50,842 nucleotides of DNA from NCBI GenBank assembly GCA_003142935.1, contig PLOG01000188.1, positions 15,263-66,104 on the forward strand. Direction: 5' to 3'. A program made the position numbers and the translations under genes. How positions within the stretch are numbered: the stretch's first letter is position 1; every line of letters starts with the position of its first letter. The DNA comes from Acidobacteriaceae bacterium (GTDB lineage Bacteria; Acidobacteriota; Terriglobia; Terriglobales; Acidobacteriaceae). The notes below the pieces were generated by a model. That model had not been told where the DNA came from. It saw only the letters and a list, made by a program, of their open reading frames with translations, and made no database searches. Below, piece after piece: positions 26,042 to 33,574 of this stretch.

Positions 26042-26133
26042 CCCTGACCCGCGCAGGTGCATAGAATAGATAAGTCGGCACGTTCGCACTTCGACAAGCC
26101 GTCCCGTTGTTCGCGTAACTTGAAGAAAAGCCT

Positions 26134-27540
26134 ATGCACAACGCCGTAAAGGTCCTGATTGCCGAAGACGAGCCCAACGCACTGATGGGCCTGGCCGAGC
26201 TGATCTCCGGCTGGGGATACCGCACCGAGACCGCGCGCGACGGCCTTGAGGCTTGGGAAAAGGTTCAGGCCTGGGACCCGGCCATTGTAGTCACCGACCT
26301 CAAAATGCCCCGCCTCGACGGCATAGGCCTGCTCACCAAACTTGGCGAAGAGGGCGCCGGCCTCAGCTCCAACCTGGCCGTCATTGTCCTCACCGCCATG
26401 GGCTCCATTCAACTGGCCGTTGAAGCCATGAAGCTGGGTGCCTACGACTTTTTGCAAAAGCCGGTCGATGCCACGCGCCTGCGCACCATCCTGGCCAACG
26501 CAACGCGCCAGCGCGCAACGGAAATCGAGCTGGAAGTGGCTCGCCGCCGCCTGCGCGAGAGCGGTGTCCTCGGCACCATGGTTGGCAACTCAAAGGCCAT
26601 GCGCGAGATCTTCGGACTCATCGAGCAGATCGCGCCCTCCAACGTCCACGTGCTCATCACTGGCGAAAGCGGCACGGGCAAAGAGCTTGTGGCGCGCACC
26701 CTGCACGACCTGAGCCCTCGCAAGGCAAAGCCTTTTGTCGGCGTCAACTGCGCCGCTATTCCTGAAACCTTGATCGAGAGCGAGATCTTCGGCCACGAAA
26801 AAGGTGCATTCACCGGCGCGGCCGAACGGCGCGCCGGCTGCTTCGAACTGGCTGCCGGCGGTACTCTGCTCCTGGACGAAATCGGCGAGATGCCCTCCGG
26901 TACTCAGGCAAAATTGCTCCGCGTCCTCGAAGAACGGAAGCTCCGCCGCCTGGGCGCCCGCAACGAGCAGGATGTGGACGTAAGAGTGCTGGCCGCCACC
27001 AACCGCGACCCCAACACCGCGGTTGCCGAGGGCCACCTGCGCGCCGATCTCTTCTACCGCCTCAACGTCTTCAACATCCACATGCCGCCGCTCCGCGATC
27101 ACATGGAAGACCTGCCCGCCATGGCCGAAGCCATGCTCGGCCAGATGAATCAGAAACACAATCGCCGCGTCTCCGGCGTGGCCCCGTCCATGCTGGACCG
27201 CATGATGGCCTATAACTGGCCCGGCAACGCGCGCGAACTGCGCAACACCATTGAACGCGCGGTGATTCTCTGTCCCGACGGCGCGCCGCTCGATGTCGGT
27301 CACCTGCCTCCCGGCTTTGCCAAGCAGCAGCCGCAGACCTATCATGCCTTCGACGCCGGCATGGTTCCGGTACACGTGGGCACCACGGTGGATGAGGCCG
27401 AGCGCCTGCTGATTCTACGCACCCTCGAAGCCACCGGCCAAAACAAGACCCGCGCCGCTGAAATCCTGGGCGTCAGTCTCAAGACCCTGCACAACAAACT
27501 CAAAGAGTACAGCCGCACCCGCCAGGACACGGTTGCCTGA
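26134..27540 (+). CDS. Sigma-54-dependent response regulator (NtrC family)
   Basis: A 468-residue activator with three domains. The receiver (residues 1-125) has the phosphoacceptor Asp at position 55 in VVTDLKMPRLDG, the Thr switch in VLTAMGS and Lys in LQKPVDA. The AAA+ domain (~150-395) has Walker A GESGTGKE (residue 177), the sigma-54 contact loop GAFTGA (residue 224), Walker B LLLDEIGEM and the arginine region NWPGNARELRNTIERAVIL. The Fis-type helix-turn-helix is at the C-terminus (NKTRAAEILGVSLKTLHNKL). It should activate sigma-54 promoters when phosphorylated by the kinase encoded 3 nt downstream. Target genes are not evident here. Confidence 0.96.
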   Translation: MHNAVKVLIAEDEPNALMGLAELISGWGYRTETARDGLEAWEKVQAWDPAIVVTDLKMPRLDGIGLLTKLGEEGAGLSSNLAVIVLTAMGSIQLAVEAMKLGAYDFLQKPVDATRLRTILANATRQRATEIELEVARRRLRESGVLGTMVGNSKAMREIFGLIEQIAPSNVHVLITGESGTGKELVARTLHDLSPRKAKPFVGVNCAAIPETLIESEIFGHEKGAFTGAAERRAGCFELAAGGTLLLDEIGEMPSGTQAKLLRVLEERKLRRLGARNEQDVDVRVLAATNRDPNTAVAEGHLRADLFYRLNVFNIHMPPLRDHMEDLPAMAEAMLGQMNQKHNRRVSGVAPSMLDRMMAYNWPGNARELRNTIERAVILCPDGAPLDVGHLPPGFAKQQPQTYHAFDAGMVPVHVGTTVDEAERLLILRTLEATGQNKTRAAEILGVSLKTLHNKLKEYSRTRQDTVA

Positions 27541-27543
27541 GCC

Positions 27544-29445
27544 ATGCGCCTCAAGACCCAACTCGTTCTGGCCATCACGACGCTGGTGTTCATCATCGCA
27601 GCGGCCGTTTCGCTGGTCTATGCGAGCCAGTTGCTGCAGGCAGCCGTGCAGCAGTCTTACGACACCAATCACATGGTGGCCGAACAGATCCGGTTTGCCT
27701 TGCAAAATGCACTGGAAACCGGGCTCAGGGACCAAACCGTCAATCCCAACGACCCCGGCCAGTTGCGCGCCCTGATGACCGAGGCCGTGCGCGACAATGC
27801 CGAGTTGCAGGCCGTCGTCCAGTCAGTCAATCGCTACTCGCTCACCGTCTACGACATCAACATCGGCGACAGCCATTCCATCACCCTGCTCAGCACCAAT
27901 CCTGAAAACGAAGACAAGCCGCTGCCCGTCCGGCCCGACTACTCGCAGCTTCTCAATGCCACTTCCATTCAGTTGGTGCCCAAAGTCTTCGGCCCGCCCA
28001 TGGTCTATGACGTGGTGGCGCCTCTCAACAACAACGGCGCGCCCTTCGCCACCGTGCACGTGGGCGTGCGGACCACACTGCTGCTGGCCTTCTATGCGCC
28101 ATGGCGCAGCGAAGCGCTCACATTGATGGTGATTGCGCTCCTTGCGGCTTTGATTGCGGCTTTCCTGCTCAGCAACCTCGCCCTGCAGCCAATGGAAAGA
28201 ATCAGCCTCCAGCTTGACCGCTACGCCGCGGCCGGCGAAACGCCAAACCAACCGAAAGCCGCGCCCCGGCAGGATACGGCCGCCCAGGTTTCCACAAAGA
28301 TCGAGCGCATCGGCCAGCGCATGCGTAATGTGGAGGAGGTCTTCTCCGCGTTGACTGAAAATCTCGACCAGATTCTCGGCAACCTTCAGGATGGCATCCT
28401 GCTCTTCACCGGCGATGGGCGCGCCGTCCTCGTGTCTGAGGCGGCGCGGCGCTTCCTTGAAATTCCGCGCGAGAACATTCTCGGCCTTCACGCTCACGAT
28501 GTCTTCGATCCCTCCACAGCCCTGGGCCGCGTTCTCAGCGAAGCGTTCGATGCCGGCGCCACTCTCAACAAGGAGGAGATTCGTACTGAAACCGGACGCC
28601 GCATTCAAGCCTCGCTGGAGTTTATCCACGACGAAGACACCCAACAGGGCCTGGGCGCGCTGGTCGTGCTGCACGATCTGGAATCCGCTGAAGCCATCGA
28701 GTCCGAGCTTGAGCTCTCACGGCGCATGGCTGCCATCGGCAGACTCACCTCCGGCGTCGGCCACGAAGTCAAGAACCCCATTAACGCAATCGTCGTTCAC
28801 CTTGAGTTGCTCAAAACCAAGCTCGGCGACTCCAATGGCCCCGCGGCGCGGCACCTCAAGGTCATCGACACTGAGATACATCGCCTCGACCGTGTCGTCC
28901 AAATGCTTGTGGATTTCTCGCGCCCCGTCGAACTCGATCTCCGCGAACAGGACCTGCGCAAGGTCGTCGGCGACGTCCTCTCCCTGGCCACGGTGGAACT
29001 GTCTACCCGCAACGTCACGCTGATCAGCCACATGCCTTCCGTTCCTTTGGTGGCCAATGTTGATGCCGATCTGCTCAAACAGGCGGTCCTCAACGTGATT
29101 CTGAACGGCGCCCAGTCCATGCCCGATGGCGGCAAACTCGAAGTGATTCTGGAGGAAGATAGAAGAGCTGGAGTGCTCCGCATCTCCGATGAAGGCTCCG
29201 GCATTCCCGACGAAATTCGGGAGAAGATCTTCGACTTATACTTCACCACCAAAAGCGATGGCAGCGGCATTGGGCTGGCCATGACTTATCGCATTCTCCA
29301 GTTACACCACGGCAGCATCGAAGTACAATCGAAGACAGGCCGTGGCTCGGAGTTCCTCTTGCGAATTCCACTCACCTCCGCGGACTGGGGACGCCGGCAT
29401 CTTCAGCCAGCGAGTGCTGAAACCGAGAAGGGGTTTGCAGGATGA
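27544..29445 (+). CDS. Membrane sensor histidine kinase
   Basis: A 633-residue kinase. Hydrophobic segments at about 8-29 and 191-213 flank a ~160-residue periplasmic sensor domain with no ligand motif I recognise. A HAMP-like linker and PAS domain (~270-390) follow, with LDQILGNLQDGILLFTGDGR at its start. The phosphoacceptor His is residue 407 in GVGHEVKNPINA, then come HATPase motifs: NVILNGAQSMPDG (N box), ISDEGSGIPDEI (G1), FFTT-like LYFTTKSDGSGIGLA (F and G2). It starts 3 nt after the regulator gene and ends overlapping the lipoprotein gene. The signal sensed is unknown; the genes resemble ZraSR-type systems in layout only. Confidence 0.95.
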   Translation: MRLKTQLVLAITTLVFIIAAAVSLVYASQLLQAAVQQSYDTNHMVAEQIRFALQNALETGLRDQTVNPNDPGQLRALMTEAVRDNAELQAVVQSVNRYSLTVYDINIGDSHSITLLSTNPENEDKPLPVRPDYSQLLNATSIQLVPKVFGPPMVYDVVAPLNNNGAPFATVHVGVRTTLLLAFYAPWRSEALTLMVIALLAALIAAFLLSNLALQPMERISLQLDRYAAAGETPNQPKAAPRQDTAAQVSTKIERIGQRMRNVEEVFSALTENLDQILGNLQDGILLFTGDGRAVLVSEAARRFLEIPRENILGLHAHDVFDPSTALGRVLSEAFDAGATLNKEEIRTETGRRIQASLEFIHDEDTQQGLGALVVLHDLESAEAIESELELSRRMAAIGRLTSGVGHEVKNPINAIVVHLELLKTKLGDSNGPAARHLKVIDTEIHRLDRVVQMLVDFSRPVELDLREQDLRKVVGDVLSLATVELSTRNVTLISHMPSVPLVANVDADLLKQAVLNVILNGAQSMPDGGKLEVILEEDRRAGVLRISDEGSGIPDEIREKIFDLYFTTKSDGSGIGLAMTYRILQLHHGSIEVQSKTGRGSEFLLRIPLTSADWGRRHLQPASAETEKGFAG

Positions 29446-29975
29446 AGTTACCTGCCAGGATCGTCGCGTGGGTTCTGCCGTTGCTTCTTTCAGGATGTTT
29501 CCTGCAAAAAAAGCCCAAAACCCCTCCGCCTGCGCTTGCGCCCAAACTCGAAGACTCGACTGCGCCGCCGCCCACACAACTGCTTCCGCCCGCGGTCACC
29601 ATCCCCCCCGCGCCCACTGTCAACGCCACCAACCTGCCCGAGCAGACGCCGAACCCGCCGGTTAAGCACAGAAAGCCGCCGGCTTCCGACGCCGACGCCC
29701 AGCAAGCCGCCGCCGCCCCTGAAGTCAGTGCGATCGGCCAGCTCTCGTCCGGCGATCCCGCCGAACTTCGCCGCCAGACTCAGGGCTCCATCGCTGCCAC
29801 CGAGCGCGGCTTGAACGGAATCAACCGCAGACTGAACGACCAGGAGCAGAAGACCGCGGAACACATCCGCGAGTTCATCAAGCAGGCCAAAGCAGCTTTG
29901 GCCTCCGGCGACATAGACGGCGCCAGCACCCTGGCCGCCAAAGCCAAAGTCCTGCTCACCGAACTCCAGCCCTAA
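29442..29975 (+). CDS. Proline-rich lipoprotein of unknown function
   Basis: A 177-residue protein with a clear lipobox: LPLLLSGC, Cys at residue 19. The segment after it is unstructured, rich in Pro, Thr and Ala, from ~20 to 85. The C-terminal ~90 residues are predicted helical (EQKTAEHIREFIKQAKAALA and DIDGASTLAAKAKVLLTEL), possibly a coiled coil binding another envelope protein. Its ATG overlaps the kinase stop by 4 nt (ATGA), so it is very likely cotranslated with the two-component pair and may report to it. No known family is recognised. Confidence 0.8.
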   Translation: MKLPARIVAWVLPLLLSGCFLQKKPKTPPPALAPKLEDSTAPPPTQLLPPAVTIPPAPTVNATNLPEQTPNPPVKHRKPPASDADAQQAAAAPEVSAIGQLSSGDPAELRRQTQGSIAATERGLNGINRRLNDQEQKTAEHIREFIKQAKAALASGDIDGASTLAAKAKVLLTELQP

Positions 29976-30010
29976 CCAGGCGCGCCTGGCAACTCATCGC
30001 CATTAATCTT

Positions 30011-30041
30011 GGGTGCCCCAGGTCTCGTCATTGAGACCTGG
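30011..30041 (+). repeat. Intergenic hairpin repeat, copy 2
   Basis: GGGTGCCCCAGGTCTC (30011-30026), loop GTCATT, then GAGACCTGG (30033-30041). Relative to copy 1 the stem has TCTC/GAGA instead of TCCC/GGGA, a paired change that keeps the stem. It sits between two convergent genes together with a heptamer array. Confidence 0.75.
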
Positions 30042-30070
30042 AAGACCACACACCGCCTACGGGTTTTTTC

Positions 30071-30105
30071 TGATCCCTGTTCCCTGTTCCCTGATCCCTG
30101 TTCCC
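30071..30105. repeat. TGWTCCC heptamer array
   Basis: Five contiguous heptamers: TGATCCC, TGTTCCC, TGTTCCC, TGATCCC, TGTTCCC. The array ends 8 nt before the nadK stop codon (30113-30115, minus strand). The same unit recurs at 36054-36116, 38371-38412 and 43093-43134, with a two-unit relic at 6672-6685. Confidence 0.85.
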
Positions 30106-30112
30106 TGCTCTT

Positions 30113-30970
30113 CTACCGCTCTCCCCAGCTCAGCTTGCTGCGCAGCGCCTCAAAGAACCCGCCCTCGCTCAGCCGCACCAGTTTCACGGCGTAGCTGGAC
30201 TTGTGGCAGCGCAGCTCGTCGCCGCGCAGCAACTCCACAGCCTGCTGGCCGTCCACGGTCAGCAGCGCCAGGTCCGGAATCCCTTCCACTCTCACCGTGA
30301 GCCGCGCGTCGCCACGCACCACGATCGGCCGCAGCGTCAAAAGATGGGGGCAGATGGGCGTCACCACCATCGCATCCACATCCGGGGTCAGGATCGGGCC
30401 ATTGGCCGCCAGCGTGTAAGCGGTCGAGCCGGTAGGTGTGGACACAATCACGCCGTCGGCGCGAAAGCTGGCCACGCTCTTGCCATCCAGTTCCACGGCG
30501 AACTCGCCCATGCGCGCAATATCGCCCTTGGACACCACAATTTCGTTCAGCGCCTCGTAGCTCGAGCGCTGGGCGCCCCCGCGCCACAATTCAGCGTGCA
30601 GCATGGCCCGCTCGTCGAGATCGTGGCAGCCGGCGCACCAGCTCTCCAGCGTCGAATACAGGTCCGCCAGCCGAACCTCGGTGAGGAACCCAAGGTAGCC
30701 CAGGTTGACGCTCAAAATCGGCGTGTTTGTGGAAGCAAACACGCGCGCCGCGGCCAGCAGCGTCCCATCCCCGCCCAGAACGATCACCAGTTCCGGTTTC
30801 CAGGCCGGCATCTCGGCGCGATCTGCCGCCGGCGCAGCATCGGTATACGCGCCGCCCTCGCGGTCCAGCATTGGATCGAACCCATGCTGGCGCAGCCACG
30901 CGATCAAATCCGGCAGAAGCCGGCTGAGCTCGTCCTTATTCGGTTTCGAGACGATCGCGACGCGAACCAT
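30113..30970 (-). CDS. nadK: NAD kinase
   Basis: Phosphorylates NAD to NADP in the cytoplasm. At 285 residues it matches the family (about 290). The ATP/NAD-kinase motif GGDGTLLAAARVF begins near residue 73, followed by GYLGFLTEV, the second motif NEIVVSKGD and GVIVSTPTGSTAYTLAANGP. It starts at the ATG at 30970; the frame extends to 31129, but that part lacks family residues. TACACT (30978-30983) ends 7 nt before the ATG with no ribosome-binding site, a likely leaderless start. It lies 50 nt after tlyA. nadE is at 14.6-16.3 kb. Confidence 0.95.
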   Translation of the reverse strand: MVRVAIVSKPNKDELSRLLPDLIAWLRQHGFDPMLDREGGAYTDAAPAADRAEMPAWKPELVIVLGGDGTLLAAARVFASTNTPILSVNLGYLGFLTEVRLADLYSTLESWCAGCHDLDERAMLHAELWRGGAQRSSYEALNEIVVSKGDIARMGEFAVELDGKSVASFRADGVIVSTPTGSTAYTLAANGPILTPDVDAMVVTPICPHLLTLRPIVVRGDARLTVRVEGIPDLALLTVDGQQAVELLRGDELRCHKSSYAVKLVRLSEGGFFEALRSKLSWGER

Positions 30971-30977
30971 GGGGTCA

Positions 30978-30983
30978 AGTGTA
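30978..30983 (-). promoter_or_regulatory. -10 box TACACT of nadK, likely leaderless start
   Basis: On the minus strand TACACT ends 7 nt before the nadK ATG and no Shine-Dalgarno sequence follows. The same TACACT box precedes nadE. Confidence 0.45.
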
Positions 30984-31020
30984 ACGGATTCGGGCTTCGC
31001 GGCGGGATGCGGGACTGGAT

Positions 31021-31794
31021 TCAGGCTTTGCCGCACCGCGCATAGAGCAGAAATTCCTTGTTCCCCTCCGCTCCCGTGATCGGCGAGGGAATCGTCTCCA
31101 CCACTTCCCACCCCAGCAACCGCACGCACTCGGCGACCTTGTCGACCGCCAACTGGTGCGCCGCCGGATCGCGGACGATGCCTCCTTTGCCGACGTGCCC
31201 GCGCCCGGCTTCAAACTGCGGCTTTACCAGAACAACAGCTTCGGCAAGCGAGGACGCCGCCGCCAGCACCGGCCCCAGCAGCAGAGTCGCCGAGATAAAC
31301 GAAACATCCATCACCAGCAGCGTCAGTTCCGGACTTCCCTGGGCGGGAGTTCCTGCGGCGAGCGAACCGGGCTCAAGAAACCGTGCATTCGTCCGTTCCA
31401 TCAGCCGCACGCGCGCATCGTTGCGCAGCTTCATGGCGATCTGTCCAAAGCCGGTATCGACGGCCGTCACCCGTGCCGCGCCATGTTGCAGCAGGCAATC
31501 CGTAAAACCGCCGGTGGATGCGCCCACATCCAGGCAGGCCCTGCCTTCAACTGCAATCTGCCAGTGCTCCAGCGCCGCCGCCAGCTTGAGCCCGCCCCGG
31601 CTCACGTAGGGGGGATCGTCGCCCAGCAGCCGCACTGGCGCGTCCCCAGCCACTGTCGCGCCCGGCTTATCGATCTTCTGCTCGCTCACCAGCACCCGCC
31701 CGGCAAGGATGTAAGCCCGCGCCCGCTCGCGGCTGGGAGCCAGACCGCGCTCCACCAGCAGTAGATCCACGCGTGTTTTGGCTCCAGGGGTCAT
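31021..31794 (-). CDS. tlyA: TlyA-family rRNA 2'-O-methyltransferase
   Basis: A 257-residue protein with an N-terminal S4 RNA-binding domain (RVDLLLVERGLAPSRERARA through DKPG) and a C-terminal FtsJ-like methyltransferase (YVSRGGLKLAAALEHW, SAM motif CLDVGASTGGFTDCLL, MDVSFIS, VLVKPQFEAGR, GNKEFLLYA). Members methylate cytidine 2'-OH in 16S and 23S rRNA and affect capreomycin sensitivity; some are called hemolysin A. I start at the ATG at 31794 (AAGGAG 12 nt upstream); the frame is open to 31983 but not conserved. The neighbour nadK follows 50 nt downstream, an arrangement common in several phyla. Confidence 0.93.
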   Translation of the reverse strand: MTPGAKTRVDLLLVERGLAPSRERARAYILAGRVLVSEQKIDKPGATVAGDAPVRLLGDDPPYVSRGGLKLAAALEHWQIAVEGRACLDVGASTGGFTDCLLQHGAARVTAVDTGFGQIAMKLRNDARVRLMERTNARFLEPGSLAAGTPAQGSPELTLLVMDVSFISATLLLGPVLAAASSLAEAVVLVKPQFEAGRGHVGKGGIVRDPAAHQLAVDKVAECVRLLGWEVVETIPSPITGAEGNKEFLLYARCGKA

Positions 31795-31895
31795 GGTCGC
31801 CGCAAACTCCTTGCTTAAACCGGACAAAAGGCCATTCCCGCTGCCGGAAATGACCCTTTGGCTTTTTTTTGCGTTGCGGAATTTCCGGCTGCGCT

Positions 31896-33419
31896 CTACG
31901 GGATTGCCCGGCAGGCTTCTAACAGCGTCTGCGTGCCCGTAGGCGCGGGTGTCGGGTTGCCCGGCGTGGGCGGCAAATTGCAAGGCTGGCCATACCCGGG
32001 AGTCCGGCTGACCATGTTGCTGTTGCCGGCGGAACCATTCTGCGTACTCACGCGCACGTCCACCACGTTGCCCTCGGTAAGAATCGTAGTGTCCACCAGG
32101 TCGGTCAAAGTGGCGAGAATCGTGAGGTAAGGGCTGTCGGGCGAAGCGGCATAGACTTTGCCGTAAAGAGAGTTCTGCGTCGACACCACCGTCCGCGGAT
32201 GGCCGACCACCGTCAGCGTCTTTTCCACGCTATGGCTGGCCAGAACGGCGATCGTCACCGTCCCATCGCTCTGATTGGCGGTATACGCGCGGCTGCCATC
32301 GGCAAGAACGGTCACGCTGGCCGGATACTTGCCCACCGGAATTGTGTAGGTGGTTCCGAAGGTCGGGCCATCGTTGCCGTATTCGTCCAGGCCAACATCG
32401 ACGACGCTGATCGTTCCACCATCGTAATTGGCCACCACCAGTTGGCTCGTCGCCGAATTGTACTCGGCATAGACAGGTCCGGCGATTGTGCCCATACCGG
32501 TGGTTCCGTTGGGCGGCGTGATGCCTGTAGCCGTGACTGCGGCCGTAGAAAGCGGCAGAGTGGGATGGCACGTAACAGTCTGGCCGCTTTGATTCAGATA
32601 TGGTGTGCACTGGTCCAGGGTGTTGTTCTGAGCATTGATCACCGTAATCGTGTCGTCGCCCCGGTTCATCACAAACAGACGCCTTTGATCGGGACTTGCC
32701 ACGGCGAAGACGGGGCATTTGCCCAGTGCAATAGGCGTGTCGGCCGTCAAGGAGGAAAGTTCTATTGGGGTTGCCAGACCGGTTGGTTCGGCGGTCGGCG
32801 TCGTGTTGCACGTCACCCCGGTTGGGTCGATGAAGTTCTGGCTGATGACGTATTCGCGCTGTCCTGTAGAGTTGGGTGCTCCGGCGACAGTCACCGGCGT
32901 CGGAGCAACCGAAATGGCCTGCTTGAAATCCTGAGGAGACCCCTGGAACAAGTCGACAACGTTCCCATTGAGATCGGCTGCCCAGAGTCCCGCCGCCGGC
33001 CCCATCAGGTTGACGATATTCGCGGTGGAAGACAGCGTCGAGTAATGGATATCCTTGGCCTGCAGAGAGGTTGTAATTCCGAAGTTGGCCAGGGTGCCAT
33101 CGCTGTCTACTGTGTAACCGTTGTAGCCCCCTGAATCCATGACAAACGAACGCGGCCCGGGGCCGATCGGCACTATCGTCATGACCGTATCGCCGGAATA
33201 ATCGACGATGGTTAGAATGCCCGCGGAAGTGGGCGATGGCGACGAAACCACCACCGCGTAAGACGTAACCTGCGCGGCTGGACCACTGGGATTCACCGGC
33301 GTAACTACCGGCCGGTATGAGTTGCCGCAACCGGCAATTAGAGCCACAGCCACAAGGGCCGCGCCCGCCTGAACCAAACGCACGCGCGCCCGGCCTGAAT
33401 TCATGGGAAAAAGCCTCAT
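31896..33419 (-). CDS. Beta-propeller (YVTN-like) lipoprotein
   Basis: A 507-residue exported protein with lipobox AVALIAGCGNSY (Cys near residue 31). Internal repeats of about 45 residues contain the YVTN/YncE-like signatures RRLFVMNRGDDTITVINAQN, TSQLVVANYDGGTISVVDVG and GSRAYTANQSDGTVTIAVLA, which build a beta-propeller of roughly seven blades. Such proteins bind partners or surface components; no catalytic residues are seen. The C-terminus carries PTPGNPTPAPTGTQ, a flexible Pro/Thr tail. It lies ~100 nt upstream of tlyA on the same strand. AGGAAAG precedes the ATG and TACAAT at 33445-33450 (minus) is a candidate -10. An ATG at 33404 is also possible. Confidence 0.8.
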   Translation of the reverse strand: MRLFPMNSGRARVRLVQAGAALVAVALIAGCGNSYRPVVTPVNPSGPAAQVTSYAVVVSSPSPTSAGILTIVDYSGDTVMTIVPIGPGPRSFVMDSGGYNGYTVDSDGTLANFGITTSLQAKDIHYSTLSSTANIVNLMGPAAGLWAADLNGNVVDLFQGSPQDFKQAISVAPTPVTVAGAPNSTGQREYVISQNFIDPTGVTCNTTPTAEPTGLATPIELSSLTADTPIALGKCPVFAVASPDQRRLFVMNRGDDTITVINAQNNTLDQCTPYLNQSGQTVTCHPTLPLSTAAVTATGITPPNGTTGMGTIAGPVYAEYNSATSQLVVANYDGGTISVVDVGLDEYGNDGPTFGTTYTIPVGKYPASVTVLADGSRAYTANQSDGTVTIAVLASHSVEKTLTVVGHPRTVVSTQNSLYGKVYAASPDSPYLTILATLTDLVDTTILTEGNVVDVRVSTQNGSAGNSNMVSRTPGYGQPCNLPPTPGNPTPAPTGTQTLLEACRAIP

Positions 33420-33534
33420 TCAGATCTTTCCTGCTTACTTCGTGATTGTAAATCAGGGAGCCGGGACAACAGCATCCTCCACCTCCCTTGGACGCCACGC
33501 CAGCCGCACAAGTTAGCTCCCCTTTTGAAGGAAA

Positions 33535-33560
33535 GCCCCGGCTGTTTTTGCCGCGGGGCC
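33535..33560 (-). terminator. Putative terminator after the GH31 gene
   Basis: On the minus strand GCCCC-GC-GGC pairs with GCC-GGGGC across a short A-rich loop and is followed by TTTCCTT. This forms an 8-bp GC-rich hairpin with a 2-nt bulge, 15-40 nt past the GH31 stop. Confidence 0.45.
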
Positions 33561-33574
33561 TTCTCTTAGTCCAA

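Noticed and set aside
26042-26133. Sigma-54 promoter upstream of the regulator
   Set aside because: No GG-N10-GC pair was seen; only a possible TAGAAT box.
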